Shown: positions 18,371 through 26,964, counted from the first letter of the stretch. The stretch is DNA of 64,000 nt from an uncultured Eubacterium sp. (GCA_900544285.1 UQUT01000004.1:44657-108656), one strand, 5' to 3'. Notes: generated from the letters alone by a model not told the origin. A program made the numbers and translations.

Positions 18371-19519
18371 ATGAAGATTATTCTTGCCGGCGGAGGAACC
18401 GGCGGTCATATATATCCGGCAATAGCCGTTGCCGACACAATAAAAAGTCGCGACAAAAGCGCGGAAATTCTCTTCATTGCTACAAAAAACGGAATGGAGA
18501 AGTCTCTTGTCGAAAAGGCGGGATATGAAACCTATCATATAGAAATGAGCGGACTCCAGAGAAGTCTTTCCCTCAGAAATATAAAGACGGCTATATGTTT
18601 TTTCACTTCGCAAATCGGGGCAAAAAAGTTACTGAAATCGTTTCAGCCCGACGTTGTTTTCGCAACGGGAAACTATCTTTCATATCCTCTGATACACACC
18701 GCAGCTAAAATGGGCATACCGACAGCCGTCCACGAGTCAAACATCATCCCCGGCAAAGCCATTAAAATGCTCGAAAAAGATTCGGACAGGATATTTATAA
18801 ACTTTCCGTCCACAGCGGACTTTTTCCGCGACAAATCAAAGGTGATGTGCGTCGGAAATCCCATGCGGACAGAAGGACTTTCCCTCTCAAAGTGCCAGGC
18901 GCGCGCCGCACTTGACATCCCGAATGGCTGTGAATACGTCCTGCTGTCATTTGGCGGAAGTCTCGGAGCGCAGGCGATAAACGACAGCGCCCTTGCGCTC
19001 ATGGAGAATTTCTCGTCAAAGCACCCGGAAGTCTTTCACATTCATTCGACAGGCAAAAACGGTTATGACGAATTCATGCGCAAATTCCGCGAAAAGGGGC
19101 TTGACAGCTGCAAAAATCTCCGTCCTTCCGACTATATTTACGATATGCCGAAATGGGAAGCGGCGGCTGACGCCGTCATATGCCGTTCGGGCGCGATGAC
19201 CGTTTCCGAGCTTGCGCTCATGGGCAAGGCATGCCTGTTCATCCCTTCCCCGAACGTCGTCGCAAATCATCAGTTCAAAAACGCGGAGGGACTGAAAAAT
19301 TCCGACGCCGCGCTCCTGATAGAGGAAAAAAATCTGACTGCAGACGCACTTTCTTCCGCCGCGCATGACCTCCTCTTCACTCCGCTCGGCGCAAAGCTCT
19401 CGGAAAATATCCGCGCGTTCGCAAAGCCGGAGGCAAGAGAGCTGATATACAGAGAGCTTGTCCGTCTTTCAAACCGAGAGCTGCTTTCGCTCGTCGGAAA
19501 GGAGGAGGCGAATGAGTAA
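18371..19519 (+). CDS. murG: UDP-GlcNAc:lipid I N-acetylglucosaminyltransferase MurG
   Basis: A 382-residue GT28 glycosyltransferase that converts lipid I to lipid II at the inner face of the membrane. The N-terminal glycine loop GGGTGGHIYPA and the first-domain motif ATGNYLSYP bind the lipid acceptor. The C-terminal UDP-GlcNAc site shows SFGGSLGAQAIN and CRSGAMTVSELALMGKACLFIP. The ATG is preceded by CGGAGGAGCTCAA. The last 8 bases overlap the next gene, ftsQ. Confidence 0.95.
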   Translation: MKIILAGGGTGGHIYPAIAVADTIKSRDKSAEILFIATKNGMEKSLVEKAGYETYHIEMSGLQRSLSLRNIKTAICFFTSQIGAKKLLKSFQPDVVFATGNYLSYPLIHTAAKMGIPTAVHESNIIPGKAIKMLEKDSDRIFINFPSTADFFRDKSKVMCVGNPMRTEGLSLSKCQARAALDIPNGCEYVLLSFGGSLGAQAINDSALALMENFSSKHPEVFHIHSTGKNGYDEFMRKFREKGLDSCKNLRPSDYIYDMPKWEAAADAVICRSGAMTVSELALMGKACLFIPSPNVVANHQFKNAEGLKNSDAALLIEEKNLTADALSSAAHDLLFTPLGAKLSENIRAFAKPEARELIYRELVRLSNRELLSLVGKEEANE

Positions 19520-20279
19520 AAAAGAGCTTGAATCGTTTCGGCTGAAAACCTTTATAATAAAATTCTGCTTTTTTGCAGTCATGATTGCACTCGTTCTTAT
19601 ATTTGTTTTTTCGGCGAGGATAAAAAACGTGACAGTCGAAGGAAATGCAGTCTCTGCCGAGGAAAACATAGCTTCGGCGGCGGGCTTGCGGCGCGGCACA
19701 CATATGTACTCAATCGATAAGGACGCAATCTCAAAATCAATCCTCGAAAAAAATCCGTATGTAAGCTCGGTGACCGTCAGGCGACGCCTGCCGTCGACAA
19801 TCATCATCACCGTCATGGAGGACAAGCCGTTTTTCTATATGTCATTCGGCTCGGACTTTCTCATCCTTTCGGACAAGCTGCGCGTGCTCGACGTTGTAAA
19901 ATCCCCGCAGGGGCTCAGCGCGTCCGGAATAATTCCGATAGTTTTACCGAAAGTAACCGAGGCTAACCCGGGAAAAACGCTTGTTTTTGAGTCCGAAAAG
20001 GACTATCGCTCGAGCACGGAGCTCATCCGGCTGTTCACCGAATGTGACTTTGCAAGCGGAATAACCATGATAGATATTTCAAACAGATTTTCTGTTACAG
20101 CCGTGTATAAAAGCAAGTATACGATCGTATTCGGAAGTTATACAGACTTAGAAAAAAAGCTGAAATTCTGCAAAAAAACGATCGGTTATGTTGAGAAAAA
20201 CATGCCCGGCGTGTCGGGGACGATATATGCAACCGGCACTTCCGAGACATCATTCCTTGTGACCGGCACAGCCGATTGA
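19512..20279 (+). CDS. ftsQ: FtsQ/DivIB cell division protein
   Basis: A 255-residue bitopic protein with a short cytoplasmic N-terminus, a transmembrane helix at about 16-35, then a POTRA domain (IKNVTVEGNAVSAEENIASAAGL to about residue 110, ending SVTVRRRLPSTIIITV) and a beta domain. FtsQ/DivIB recruits FtsL and the septal synthases. The ATG at 19512 is chosen because GGAGGAGG lies just upstream inside the end of murG. An inverted repeat covers its stop codon. Confidence 0.88.
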   Translation: MSKKELESFRLKTFIIKFCFFAVMIALVLIFVFSARIKNVTVEGNAVSAEENIASAAGLRRGTHMYSIDKDAISKSILEKNPYVSSVTVRRRLPSTIIITVMEDKPFFYMSFGSDFLILSDKLRVLDVVKSPQGLSASGIIPIVLPKVTEANPGKTLVFESEKDYRSSTELIRLFTECDFASGITMIDISNRFSVTAVYKSKYTIVFGSYTDLEKKLKFCKKTIGYVEKNMPGVSGTIYATGTSETSFLVTGTAD

Positions 20280-20291
20280 CAATATTTGTCA
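20277..20291 (+). promoter_or_regulatory. Palindrome TGACAA-TAT-TTGTCA upstream of ftsZ
   Basis: Perfect 6-bp arms lie around three bases, starting on the ftsQ stop codon. The left arm overlaps TTGACA (20276-20281), which could be the -35 element of an additional ftsZ promoter with a TATATA element 19 bases on. An operator role is speculative. Confidence 0.4.
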
Positions 20292-20405
20292 CCGAAAAAG
20301 TATATATAAATACCCTGAAATGACCTCCGAAAGGCACTTTTTGCATTTATTTTTCCCTTTTGGGATGTTTTTCTGCGATTTTTCTGATTTTTTTATAAAA
20401 ACATA

Positions 20406-20434
20406 TTGCAAAATCCGAAAATAAATATTATTAT
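20406..20434 (+). promoter_or_regulatory. Promoter immediately upstream of ftsZ
   Basis: TTGCAA (20406-20411) and TATTAT (20429-20434) are separated by 17 bases, after a T-rich upstream region. It would let ftsZ be expressed independently of the long upstream cluster. Confidence 0.65.
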
Positions 20435-20480
20435 ATTATTGTATCTATTTTTTGGAGCAAAAATTCAGGAGGTTAATAAT

Positions 20481-21614
20481 ATGGGTTTTGAATTTGACAA
20501 CAATTACGACAGTGGCGTGAAGATTAAGGTCATTGGCGTCGGCGGCGGCGGCGGTAACGCTGTAAACCGTATGATCGCGACAAATATACAGGGTGTTGAC
20601 CTTATCACCGTCAACTGCGACAAGCAGGTTCTTCTCACATCCAGCGCACCCACAAAGATCGCCATCGGCGAAAAGATCACAAAGGGTCACGGCGCAGGCG
20701 CAGATCCCGAAGTCGGTAAGCGCGCTGCGGAAGAAAGCATTGAAGACATACAGAATGTCATCCGCGGTGCGGACATGGTATTCATCGCAGCAGGTATGGG
20801 CGGCGGCACAGGCACAGGCGCGGCTCCCGTTGTTGCAAAGGTTGCCAAGGAAATGGGCATACTTACAATCGGTATCGTTACAAAGCCCTTCTCTTTTGAG
20901 GGAAGAAAGCGTATGATACAGGCTGAGCAGGGTATCGTTCACCTTCGCGACTATGTTGACGCTCTCGTTGTTATCCCCAACGAAAGACTGAAACAGATTT
21001 CCGAAAACAGAATCACTCTTTCCAACGCATTCGAATATGCAGATGACGTTCTCCGTCGCGGTATTCAGAGCGTTTCGGATCTTATCAATACCCCCAGCCT
21101 TGTAAACCTTGACTTCGCAGACGTTTCCGCTGTCATGCGTGACGCAGGCTATGCTCACATGGGTATCGGTACCGGAACGGGCAGAGACAAGGCAGAGGTT
21201 GCGGCTAAGATGGCTATCACAAGCCCGCTTCTCGAAACAACCATCTCCGGTGCAACAGGCATAATCATCAACATCACAGCTTCCGCTGACATCAGCCTTG
21301 ACGAAGTTGAAACAGCTTCCTCCATGATATCAAACGAAGCTCATCCCGATGCAACCATCATCTGGGGTGCAAGAATAGACAACAGCCTCGAAGACACGAT
21401 CACGGTTACCGTTATCGCAACAGGTTTCAGAACAGATGAACAGCCCAAGCGCACAAGCACTACCGTTTCCGCAACAACTCCGACAGAGACTCCCGTCGTA
21501 AAGCCCGCGGCTGAAAAGCCCGTTAAGGCTCCCATCGTTGCAGAGGACAAGGAAGACACACTTGTTTCCGACAGCGACTTCGACGACCTCATGTCCATCC
21601 TCAGAAAGAGCTGA
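20481..21614 (+). CDS. ftsZ: Cell division GTPase FtsZ
   Basis: A 377-residue tubulin-like GTPase that forms the Z ring. It shows [18 protein letters not shown], the tubulin signature [13 protein letters not shown], the T7-loop region NLDFADV, and a variable linker rich in Thr and Pro leading to a short conserved tail ([13 protein letters not shown]). AGGAGG precedes the ATG. Base use is more codon-optimised than in its neighbours, fitting high expression. No ftsA lies next to it, so the membrane tether (SepF or an FtsA elsewhere) is not visible here. Confidence 0.97.
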   Translation: MGFEFDNNYDSGVKIKVIGVGGGGGNAVNRMIATNIQGVDLITVNCDKQVLLTSSAPTKIAIGEKITKGHGAGADPEVGKRAAEESIEDIQNVIRGADMVFIAAGMGGGTGTGAAPVVAKVAKEMGILTIGIVTKPFSFEGRKRMIQAEQGIVHLRDYVDALVVIPNERLKQISENRITLSNAFEYADDVLRRGIQSVSDLINTPSLVNLDFADVSAVMRDAGYAHMGIGTGTGRDKAEVAAKMAITSPLLETTISGATGIIINITASADISLDEVETASSMISNEAHPDATIIWGARIDNSLEDTITVTVIATGFRTDEQPKRTSTTVSATTPTETPVVKPAAEKPVKAPIVAEDKEDTLVSDSDFDDLMSILRKS

Positions 21615-21633
21615 GTAAACTCACAAAATAAGC

Positions 21634-21664
21634 AAACCTCCCGCCTTTGGCGGGAGGTTTTGTG
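21634..21664 (+). terminator. Rho-independent terminator after ftsZ
   Basis: A perfect 12-bp stem, AAACCTCCCGCC with GGCGGGAGGTTT around a TTT loop, is followed by further T residues. It ends the dcw cluster. Confidence 0.9.
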
Positions 21665-21754
21665 TTTATGCGGACATTCTCTCCATTCAATTCGTCTACT
21701 TCGATATTCCCTTCCGCAGACTACGCGACATTCTGCGGCTTGTCAATCGGGGCA

Positions 21755-21781
21755 ATAAAAAGCACCGCCAAAGCAGTGCTT
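21755..21781 (-). terminator. Terminator of the pcp-lipoprotein unit
   Basis: On the minus strand AAGCACTGC pairs with GCGGTGCTT (9 pairs, one G-T), followed by T residues, directly after the lipoprotein stop. The short interval 21665-21754 holds nothing else recognisable. Confidence 0.7.
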
Positions 21782-21790
21782 TCAATTCGA

Positions 21791-22561
21791 TTATTCCGCG
21801 GAACTATAAAGATTGTTTCTCGTCTCGTTGTCGTACTTAAACACAACCTGACGTTCGTAATTCATCCAAACCGATTGCGATTCCTTGCTTTCGTTGAGCC
21901 GTACCTTTATGAATTCAACAATTTCTTCTGCAGTTGAGTCCTCGATTTCAGCCATAGACGATTCCATTCTGCAACTCTGCGTAAGTACGGTGAATTCAAA
22001 GCCGATACTGTCAACATGTATTCCGGCGTTTTCAAGTGCCTTAACGGAAGAAATTATTCCGTCCGCAACCTGCTCTTCCTTGAGAGGCTTGCCGAATATA
22101 ATCGCGTCTATCGACGTGATCTCCGACTCTTCCGTATAAGTATCAACCTTGTCTGCGTCAAGGAAACTGTAGTCTGTTGTTTCCTCGTTATAGAGGCGGA
22201 GCCAGCGAATATCTGTCACATACTTTGACGCCTCGCTGTAACTGAAAACCCTGTTCAGCTTGTCACGCATTGTGTTGTTTGCCCTTGTGACAGCGTAACC
22301 GTCCGAAATGTTACTTGCGGAATATGCGTAAATATCAAATTTCGTATTATCCGATACGCAGACCGCTTTTATTTCGTATCTGCTGCTCGTTTTCTTGTTT
22401 TTGGTGTACGAAAGGAGCTCAAATTCTTCCCCATCATACTTTGTTTCAAGATAGCTCAGCACATGCTTTTCGTAACGCTTCGTAAGCGAACACGACGATA
22501 TAAGCAGTGCGCCGGCGCATAAAAATGCAACGACACATAACAATTTTTTAAGTTTACTCAT
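21791..22561 (-). CDS. Hypothetical lipoprotein
   Basis: A 256-residue protein of unrecognised family. It has a lipoprotein signal peptide: basic MSKLKKLL, a hydrophobic core and a lipobox ending ISSC with Cys24 as the predicted lipidation site. The rest is soluble, charged and without visible repeats or catalytic motifs. The start ATG overlaps the pcp stop, so it is cotranscribed with and probably translationally coupled to pcp. A surface role is likely; no function can be assigned. Confidence 0.6.
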   Translation of the reverse strand: MSKLKKLLCVVAFLCAGALLISSCSLTKRYEKHVLSYLETKYDGEEFELLSYTKNKKTSSRYEIKAVCVSDNTKFDIYAYSASNISDGYAVTRANNTMRDKLNRVFSYSEASKYVTDIRWLRLYNEETTDYSFLDADKVDTYTEESEITSIDAIIFGKPLKEEQVADGIISSVKALENAGIHVDSIGFEFTVLTQSCRMESSMAEIEDSTAEEIVEFIKVRLNESKESQSVWMNYERQVVFKYDNETRNNLYSSAE

Positions 22562-23178
22562 AAATTTTCCCCCTGAATGATCTGCGCCAAAGCGATTTCA
22601 ATCGCGCGGGTCATAACGTCGATCCCCATCGACGGCACCCCGCTTTTCTGACAGTCCGCATAAGGCAGGTGAATGAACCCCGCCTTCGCCTTCCTGTTCT
22701 CACAGGCGAATCTGTCCAATGCCGAAAACATTATATAGTTACAGATGTATGTCCCTGCCGAATACGAAAGCACGGCGGGAATGTTTTCCTCTTTCAGCGC
22801 GTTTTGAATTTTTTTGCAATCGAATGTGGCGAAATATGCCGTCGGAGCCCCCTCCATTACGGGAAGCTCCGTTGCAACCTCACTTCCCGCGGGATAAAGT
22901 CCGTCCTCGTCCTTTATCGCACCGCAAAGATTGATTGCAACACGCTCTATTCTCACGGCGGATGAGCCGCCCGCCTGCCCTGTCATGAGCACGACGTCCG
23001 GCGAAAAATCATCGATTGCGTCGAAAAGAGTTTTCTGTGATTTTCCCCATGCGACGGGCAGACGCAGTTTCATAACGTCGCACCCGAGCGGAGCGGAAAC
23101 ATTTTTCACAGCCTCTTCGGAAGGGTTTATCACCTCTCCGCCGAACGGCTCAAAACATGTAAGAAGTATCTTTTTCAT
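22558..23178 (-). CDS. pcp: Pyrrolidone-carboxylate peptidase (pyroglutamyl peptidase I)
   Basis: A 206-residue C15-family cysteine peptidase that removes N-terminal pyroglutamate from peptides. It starts ILLTCFEPFGGEVINPS as in the family. The catalytic triad is visible: Glu in the GQAGGSSAVRIERVAIN region, Cys in SAGTYICNYIMF, and His in GFIHLPYA. It lies downstream of its own promoter at 23238-23266. It may complement the peptide uptake system at 51-60 kb in using peptides as nutrients, which is inference. Confidence 0.93.
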   Translation of the reverse strand: MKKILLTCFEPFGGEVINPSEEAVKNVSAPLGCDVMKLRLPVAWGKSQKTLFDAIDDFSPDVVLMTGQAGGSSAVRIERVAINLCGAIKDEDGLYPAGSEVATELPVMEGAPTAYFATFDCKKIQNALKEENIPAVLSYSAGTYICNYIMFSALDRFACENRKAKAGFIHLPYADCQKSGVPSMGIDVMTRAIEIALAQIIQGENL

Positions 23179-23237
23179 GCAAAAACCATCCGTTTTTATG
23201 CACGCAAAAAAGTGTGCATTTTTCTCAATACGGGTTC

Positions 23238-23266
23238 ATTATACACTATATATATGAAAAAATCAA
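23238..23266 (-). promoter_or_regulatory. Promoter of pcp
   Basis: On the minus strand TTGATT (23266-23261) and TATAAT (23243-23238) are separated by 17 bases, about 60 bases upstream of pcp. Confidence 0.75.
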
Positions 23267-23388
23267 GACTTTTTCGTGAATTTGCGCATTTTAGACGGTC
23301 GTACAAGAGGGCAAGACATGCAAAAAATGCTGTCACCCTCACTGATATTTTACGCTTCAAGCCCTGTTTTTATGAACGAAAAAACAAT

Positions 23389-23408
23389 TTTTATACTTTA
23401 GTATAAAA
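23389..23408. promoter_or_regulatory. AT-rich 9+2+9 perfect palindrome between pcp and mazF
   Basis: TTTTATACT and AGTATAAAA flank two bases. It lies midway in the 470-base gap between divergent pcp and mazF. The rest of that gap holds the pcp promoter, an AT-rich stretch with TTGACT at 23564 and TATAAT at 23595 (25 bases apart, too far to pair confidently), and a small repeat GGAAAG-TGTAT-CTTTCC at about 23603-23619. No antitoxin reading frame was found. Confidence 0.4.
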
Positions 23409-23649
23409 CTATTTTTTCAGTTATTATAAGGCTTTTTGCGATTTTCGGGATGTCGGGGTCAAAAAACGATATCGAAAATATAATAAAGTGAGCGGAGGGA
23501 TTCCGAGTCTTGTCCGCTTGCGGTGTATTATGTAAATATTTGTCATATTTTTTTTATATTTCCTTGACTAAACACTTGCGGGATACGGAAAAAATATAAT
23601 CGGAAAGTGTATCTTTCCAAAGTATCAAAGCAAAGAGAGTGTGAAGAAG

Positions 23650-24069
23650 TTGAATGTCAAACGAGGAGATATTTATTATGCGGACTTAAGTCCTGTCGTC
23701 GGCAGTGAACAAGGTGGGCTGCGCCCTGTGCTGATTGTTCAGAATGACATCGGCAACAGATACAGCCCGACGGTCATTGCCGCCGCCATAACGAGCCAGA
23801 TAAGCAAGGCTAAGCTCCCCACGCATATCGACGTTTATGCCGAAACGTTCGGACTTGCAAGAGATTCGGTCATCCTGCTCGAACAGATACGGACGATTGA
23901 TAAACGTCGACTTAGAGAAAAAATGGGACACCTTGATGATTTACTTATGCAAAGGGTCAATGACGCGATAAGCGTGAGTTTCGGTCTCGGCGCAGGATAT
24001 GCTCCGCCCGCGGAGAATGAGCAAGCCGCCCTTCCCGACGCTGAAAGCATACCCGCAGTTACCGCATGA
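23650..24069 (+). CDS. mazF: MazF/PemK-family endoribonuclease toxin
   Basis: MazF (EndoA/NdoA in Bacillus) cleaves mRNA at short recognition sequences. The sequence [31 protein letters not shown] matches the family core closely, as do [20 protein letters not shown] and [21 protein letters not shown] at 23650 gives the usual start; a GTG at 23641 is an alternative with poorer spacing. The C-terminal ~25 residues after FGLGAGYAP are an acidic, Ala-rich extension. No MazE-like antitoxin gene is visible immediately upstream, so it is solitary here. A terminator follows. Confidence 0.88.
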   Translation: MNVKRGDIYYADLSPVVGSEQGGLRPVLIVQNDIGNRYSPTVIAAAITSQISKAKLPTHIDVYAETFGLARDSVILLEQIRTIDKRRLREKMGHLDDLLMQRVNDAISVSFGLGAGYAPPAENEQAALPDAESIPAVTA

Positions 24070-24078
24070 TATATTTTC

Positions 24079-24116
24079 ATTTCAAAAACCGGCGCGATTG
24101 CGCCGGTTTTTGAAAT
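24079..24116. terminator. Terminator after mazF
   Basis: A 17-bp perfect stem, whose core is AACCGGCGC/GCGCCGGTT around GATT, has T residues on both strands. It could work in both directions but serves mazF. Confidence 0.85.
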
Positions 24117-24153
24117 ATTTATAATGAAAATCAATTATTCATAAATTATTTAC

Positions 24154-24182
24154 TTGAATTATTCAAAGAGTTGCGTTATACT
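24154..24182 (+). promoter_or_regulatory. Promoter of yajC
   Basis: TTGAAT (24154-24159) and TATACT (24177-24182) are separated by 17 bases, 38 bases before the yajC start. Confidence 0.7.
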
Positions 24183-24219
24183 ATATAAAAATTCAATTTT
24201 TGAAAGGTACTTTTTAATT

Positions 24220-24645
24220 ATGTTTATACTTCTTGACGCAGCAACATCGGCGGCGGGCACCGGAACAGCCGCAACAGGCGGACTTTCCAACTGGCTCTTC
24301 TGGATCATGCTTATAGTCATCGTTGTTGTTTTCTATTTCCTTATCATCAGACCGCAGAAAAAGCAGGAAAAAGAACAGAACGATATGAAAAATTCGCTCA
24401 AGGTCGGCGATGATATAACAACAATCGGCGGTATAGTCGGCAGGGTTGTAAAGGTCAAGGACGATACGTTTACAATCATCACAAGCAGAGACAAGACACG
24501 TATGAGTTTTGCCCGTTTCGCTCTCCGCTCCATAGATTTCAGAGCAGGCGAGGCGTACGACCCCAAAAAGGAATCCGCAAATACCAAAGCCGAAAAGACG
24601 GAAAAGGCTGACGAAAAGTCAACAGATAAAGAGGAAAACAAATAA
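24220..24645 (+). CDS. yajC: Preprotein translocase subunit YajC
   Basis: A 141-residue protein with one transmembrane helix at about 25-43 followed by the family hallmark FLIIRPQKKQEKE, then the conserved NSLKVGDDITTIGGIVGRVVKVKDD. YajC associates with SecDF and the Sec translocon. The C-terminal 30 residues are a charged Lys/Glu tail. The ATG at 24220 follows GAAAGG. secD and secF are not present next to it. Confidence 0.92.
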   Translation: MFILLDAATSAAGTGTAATGGLSNWLFWIMLIVIVVVFYFLIIRPQKKQEKEQNDMKNSLKVGDDITTIGGIVGRVVKVKDDTFTIITSRDKTRMSFARFALRSIDFRAGEAYDPKKESANTKAEKTEKADEKSTDKEENK

Positions 24646-24703
24646 AAGCATAATTTGTCCGAGCCGCGCATATGTATAAAACAAAAACGTCTCGGAGGCA
24701 ATT

Positions 24704-25105
24704 ATGCGTAAATCTGCTGAAAATAATAACATTTTTGCGTGCGTTGTGAAAGGCACGCTTTGGGGCATTGCGTGCGGAGCAGTGTCCCTTTTGATTTCCG
24801 CCGCAGTCGGACTTTCCCTGCCCGACCCCGAAAAATATTCTGCACCGCTTGCGCTTGCCGCGCTGTTTATCTCTGCGTTTGTCGGAGCATTCATCTCCGC
24901 CAAAAAATGCGGAGATAACGGCTTGCGCGCCGGACTGTTTTCCGGTGTTCTGTTTTTGCTTGTGCTTGCGCTCGCCGCGCTCGGCTTCGGAACATCGATA
25001 AAACCGCTCATGTTCGCGATATGCGCAGCGGTGATACTTGTCACTTCGGCTTTTGCGGGAATTTCCGGCGCAAGTCACAAGCCCAAAAAACACAGAAAAT
25101 TTTAA
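24704..25105 (+). CDS. TIGR04086-like four-helix membrane protein
   Basis: A 133-residue hydrophobic protein with four transmembrane helices, a central Gly/Ala-rich pair and a Cys (KKCGDNGLRAGLFSG), and a basic tail (HKPKKHRKF). The plan and the location directly after yajC match TIGR04086 membrane proteins of Clostridia, which have no known function. CTCGGAGG precedes the ATG. A terminator that may work in both directions follows. Confidence 0.6.
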   Translation: MRKSAENNNIFACVVKGTLWGIACGAVSLLISAAVGLSLPDPEKYSAPLALAALFISAFVGAFISAKKCGDNGLRAGLFSGVLFLLVLALAALGFGTSIKPLMFAICAAVILVTSAFAGISGASHKPKKHRKF

Positions 25106-25111
25106 TCTACA

Positions 25112-25230
25112 TACAAAAACCGCCTCTAAAAGGGGCGGTTTTTGCTTTGTCCGTCTGCGAAAAGAAATCTCTTTCAAACCTTGTCATTTTACACTCGGCT
25201 CGCAGATCGGAGCTGACAGTTATCTTTTAC
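25112..25230 (-). ncRNA. Candidate structured small RNA
   Basis: The minus strand has TTGACA (25265-25260), 17 bases, TACAAT (25242-25237), then about 115 bases to the hairpin terminator at 25143-25115, with no credible reading frame. The body can fold: TCTGCGA (25206-25200) pairs with TCGCAGA (25160-25154), extended by TCCG with CGGA, and a small GAAA/TTTC hairpin fits inside. The sequence does not match SRP RNA, tmRNA, 6S or RNase P as I know them. It lies just after the sigma factor stop, so it could instead be that gene's 3' untranslated region with an internal promoter. Confidence 0.35.
25115..25143. terminator. Terminator between convergent transcription units
   Basis: AAAAACCGCC pairs with GGCGGTTTTT around TCTAAAAGG. 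T runs on both strands would end the yajC unit (+) and the small transcript or sigma factor unit (-). Confidence 0.85.
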
Positions 25231-25274
25231 GTCTATATTGTACAATATTATTTGCGATTTGTCAATAGTTTTTG

Positions 25275-26849
25275 TTAAAATTCCACACGAGCGCCGACAC
25301 AGGGGCAAATATTTTCGTCATATTTCAGCCAGCCGTCCGCAATTGCCTGCTCAAGAACATAGCCGCGCTCAAACTGCGCAAGGTCGCACGCCACGGAAAC
25401 AGCCTGCTCGTCGCCGGCAAAATAGTCCGGGAGCTCGTTCTTCACAATCTTCGTCGAGAACTCAGACGCCGTGCGGAATATTGTTCTTATATCGTTTTCA
25501 AGCGCACGGAGAACATCGTCCGAATAAGAAAGCGAATCTTCTTTCAGAACAACTATGTTCAGAGCGTATTTATCGCCCGCTTTTTTCACATAACCGTATT
25601 TTTCAAGCTCTTCAAGCGTCCGGTCTCTTCCCGAGACATCCTCGCCGCGAGCGAGCTTTTCAAGCGTTTCCGCTTTGTCTGCGCCAAGCGTATCGGGGAT
25701 TTTCCCGGAAATGTCCTTGTATCTGAATATATACTGCTCGAAGCTGCCTTCTTTGCCCGAGCCGTGACATCCGACAAATGCGGGGATTGCGGCGTTCGTT
25801 GTCTGATAGCCGCAGATGTCCCATTCGCCGCCGCGCGGACGCTTTGTATACGACTTCATATATCTTACGCAGTACCTGTCAAAAAGCCTCATTATGAGCG
25901 TCCATTTTGCCGTTTCGTAATCAACATATCCTCCGAAGAGTCCGTCGCCGAGCTTTTCGTGCAGGTGATCGACATACTGCTCCATTTTCGATGTTATTTC
26001 GCGCGTAATCGTTTCGTTGTATGCGTGGATAGCCTCCTGCGCGCTCCTGCTGATTATCGGGAACGCCGTATAGTATTTGTCGCCGTCCTTTTTGAGGAAT
26101 GTTTCTCTGCGCAGAAATTCAAGCTCACATTCCATATAAGGGAGCGAAACGCCGAGCTCAAGCGAAAGCTGCTCTGCTGTTTCGGGGTTGCCGTAAGCCT
26201 CAAGGAAAATGTTCTTATAAAGCAGATGACCCATAAGAACGCTCCAGGGCTGACCGTCAAGACCGCTGTGTGACATATTCGCAACGAATGATATTTCCTC
26301 CGGTTTATAACTTCTGACTCCGAATTCTCTTGCCATATCCATACCTTCTTTCAAAATATTACGGGCTCGGAAAAGTCTGCTTTTGACAGTCCCCTCGGCA
26401 CAGCGGAGACTTTTTGCAATCTCCTTTATGCTTCGGTTCTCCATATAATAAGCAAGGATAACGTCTCTGTATTCGCCCGCGATGAACGCAAGCTCGCGAC
26501 GGAGGAGCGAAAGCTGCTCCTTTTCGATGAGCCCGTCCGAAACGTCGGTTGTGTCCGGCAGGTCGTAATCCGAAATATCGGTACCTGATATTTTCTCGGA
26601 TCTATCGTGCTTTTCGCTTGCCCAGACACTGTACCTGTTTCTTGCTATCTGCCATACCCACGCGGGGAAATTTTCGGGGATATTTTTCTCCAGCGCCGAA
26701 ACAATATTAAAAGAAATATCCTGCGTCAGCTCCTCAGCCTCTTTTCTGTCGCTTGTTTTTTTGAGACAGAAATAAAACACCTTCTCCATATAATTTTCGG
26801 TGTAATCAAGGATGAGAGCTCTTCCCTTTGAATGTGAATATGTTGCCAT
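25275..26849 (-). CDS. ECF-like sigma factor with ~350-residue C-terminal extension
   Basis: A 524-residue protein. Residues 10-80 form a sigma region 2 (EAEELTQDISFNIV, then NFPAWVWQIARNRYSVW), and about 110-170 form region 4 with the helix-turn-helix SIKEIAKSLRCAEGTVKSRLFRARNILKE. The remaining ~350 residues are unlike a standard sigma factor. They contain a winged-helix-like stretch (about 218-265, ETAEQLSLELGVSLPYMECELEFLRR, then KKDGDKYYTAF) and a second similar short motif near 430. The rest could be a sensor or ligand-binding module. The ATG at 26849 follows GAAAGGA. No anti-sigma gene is adjacent, so the tail may do the regulating; that is inference. Confidence 0.75.
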   Translation of the reverse strand: MATYSHSKGRALILDYTENYMEKVFYFCLKKTSDRKEAEELTQDISFNIVSALEKNIPENFPAWVWQIARNRYSVWASEKHDRSEKISGTDISDYDLPDTTDVSDGLIEKEQLSLLRRELAFIAGEYRDVILAYYMENRSIKEIAKSLRCAEGTVKSRLFRARNILKEGMDMAREFGVRSYKPEEISFVANMSHSGLDGQPWSVLMGHLLYKNIFLEAYGNPETAEQLSLELGVSLPYMECELEFLRRETFLKKDGDKYYTAFPIISRSAQEAIHAYNETITREITSKMEQYVDHLHEKLGDGLFGGYVDYETAKWTLIMRLFDRYCVRYMKSYTKRPRGGEWDICGYQTTNAAIPAFVGCHGSGKEGSFEQYIFRYKDISGKIPDTLGADKAETLEKLARGEDVSGRDRTLEELEKYGYVKKAGDKYALNIVVLKEDSLSYSDDVLRALENDIRTIFRTASEFSTKIVKNELPDYFAGDEQAVSVACDLAQFERGYVLEQAIADGWLKYDENICPCVGARVEF

Positions 26850-26964
26850 AAAACTTTTCCTTTCTCCGCTTTCGATAAGATAGTGTGCGGATATTTCAGA
26901 AGGTTGCAAAAAATTTTTATTTTTTCACAATTCAATTATACAGCCGCCGTCGCGCCCTGTCAAC

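Noticed and set aside
23406..23640. Antitoxin gene upstream of mazF
   Set aside because: The only starts give peptides of about 13-16 codons without a ribosome binding site.
25272..26273. Long open frame on the plus strand opposite the extended sigma factor gene
   Set aside because: It is antisense to a gene with clear sigma-factor motifs, has no ribosome binding site and no recognisable domains; its composition is that of a shadow frame.
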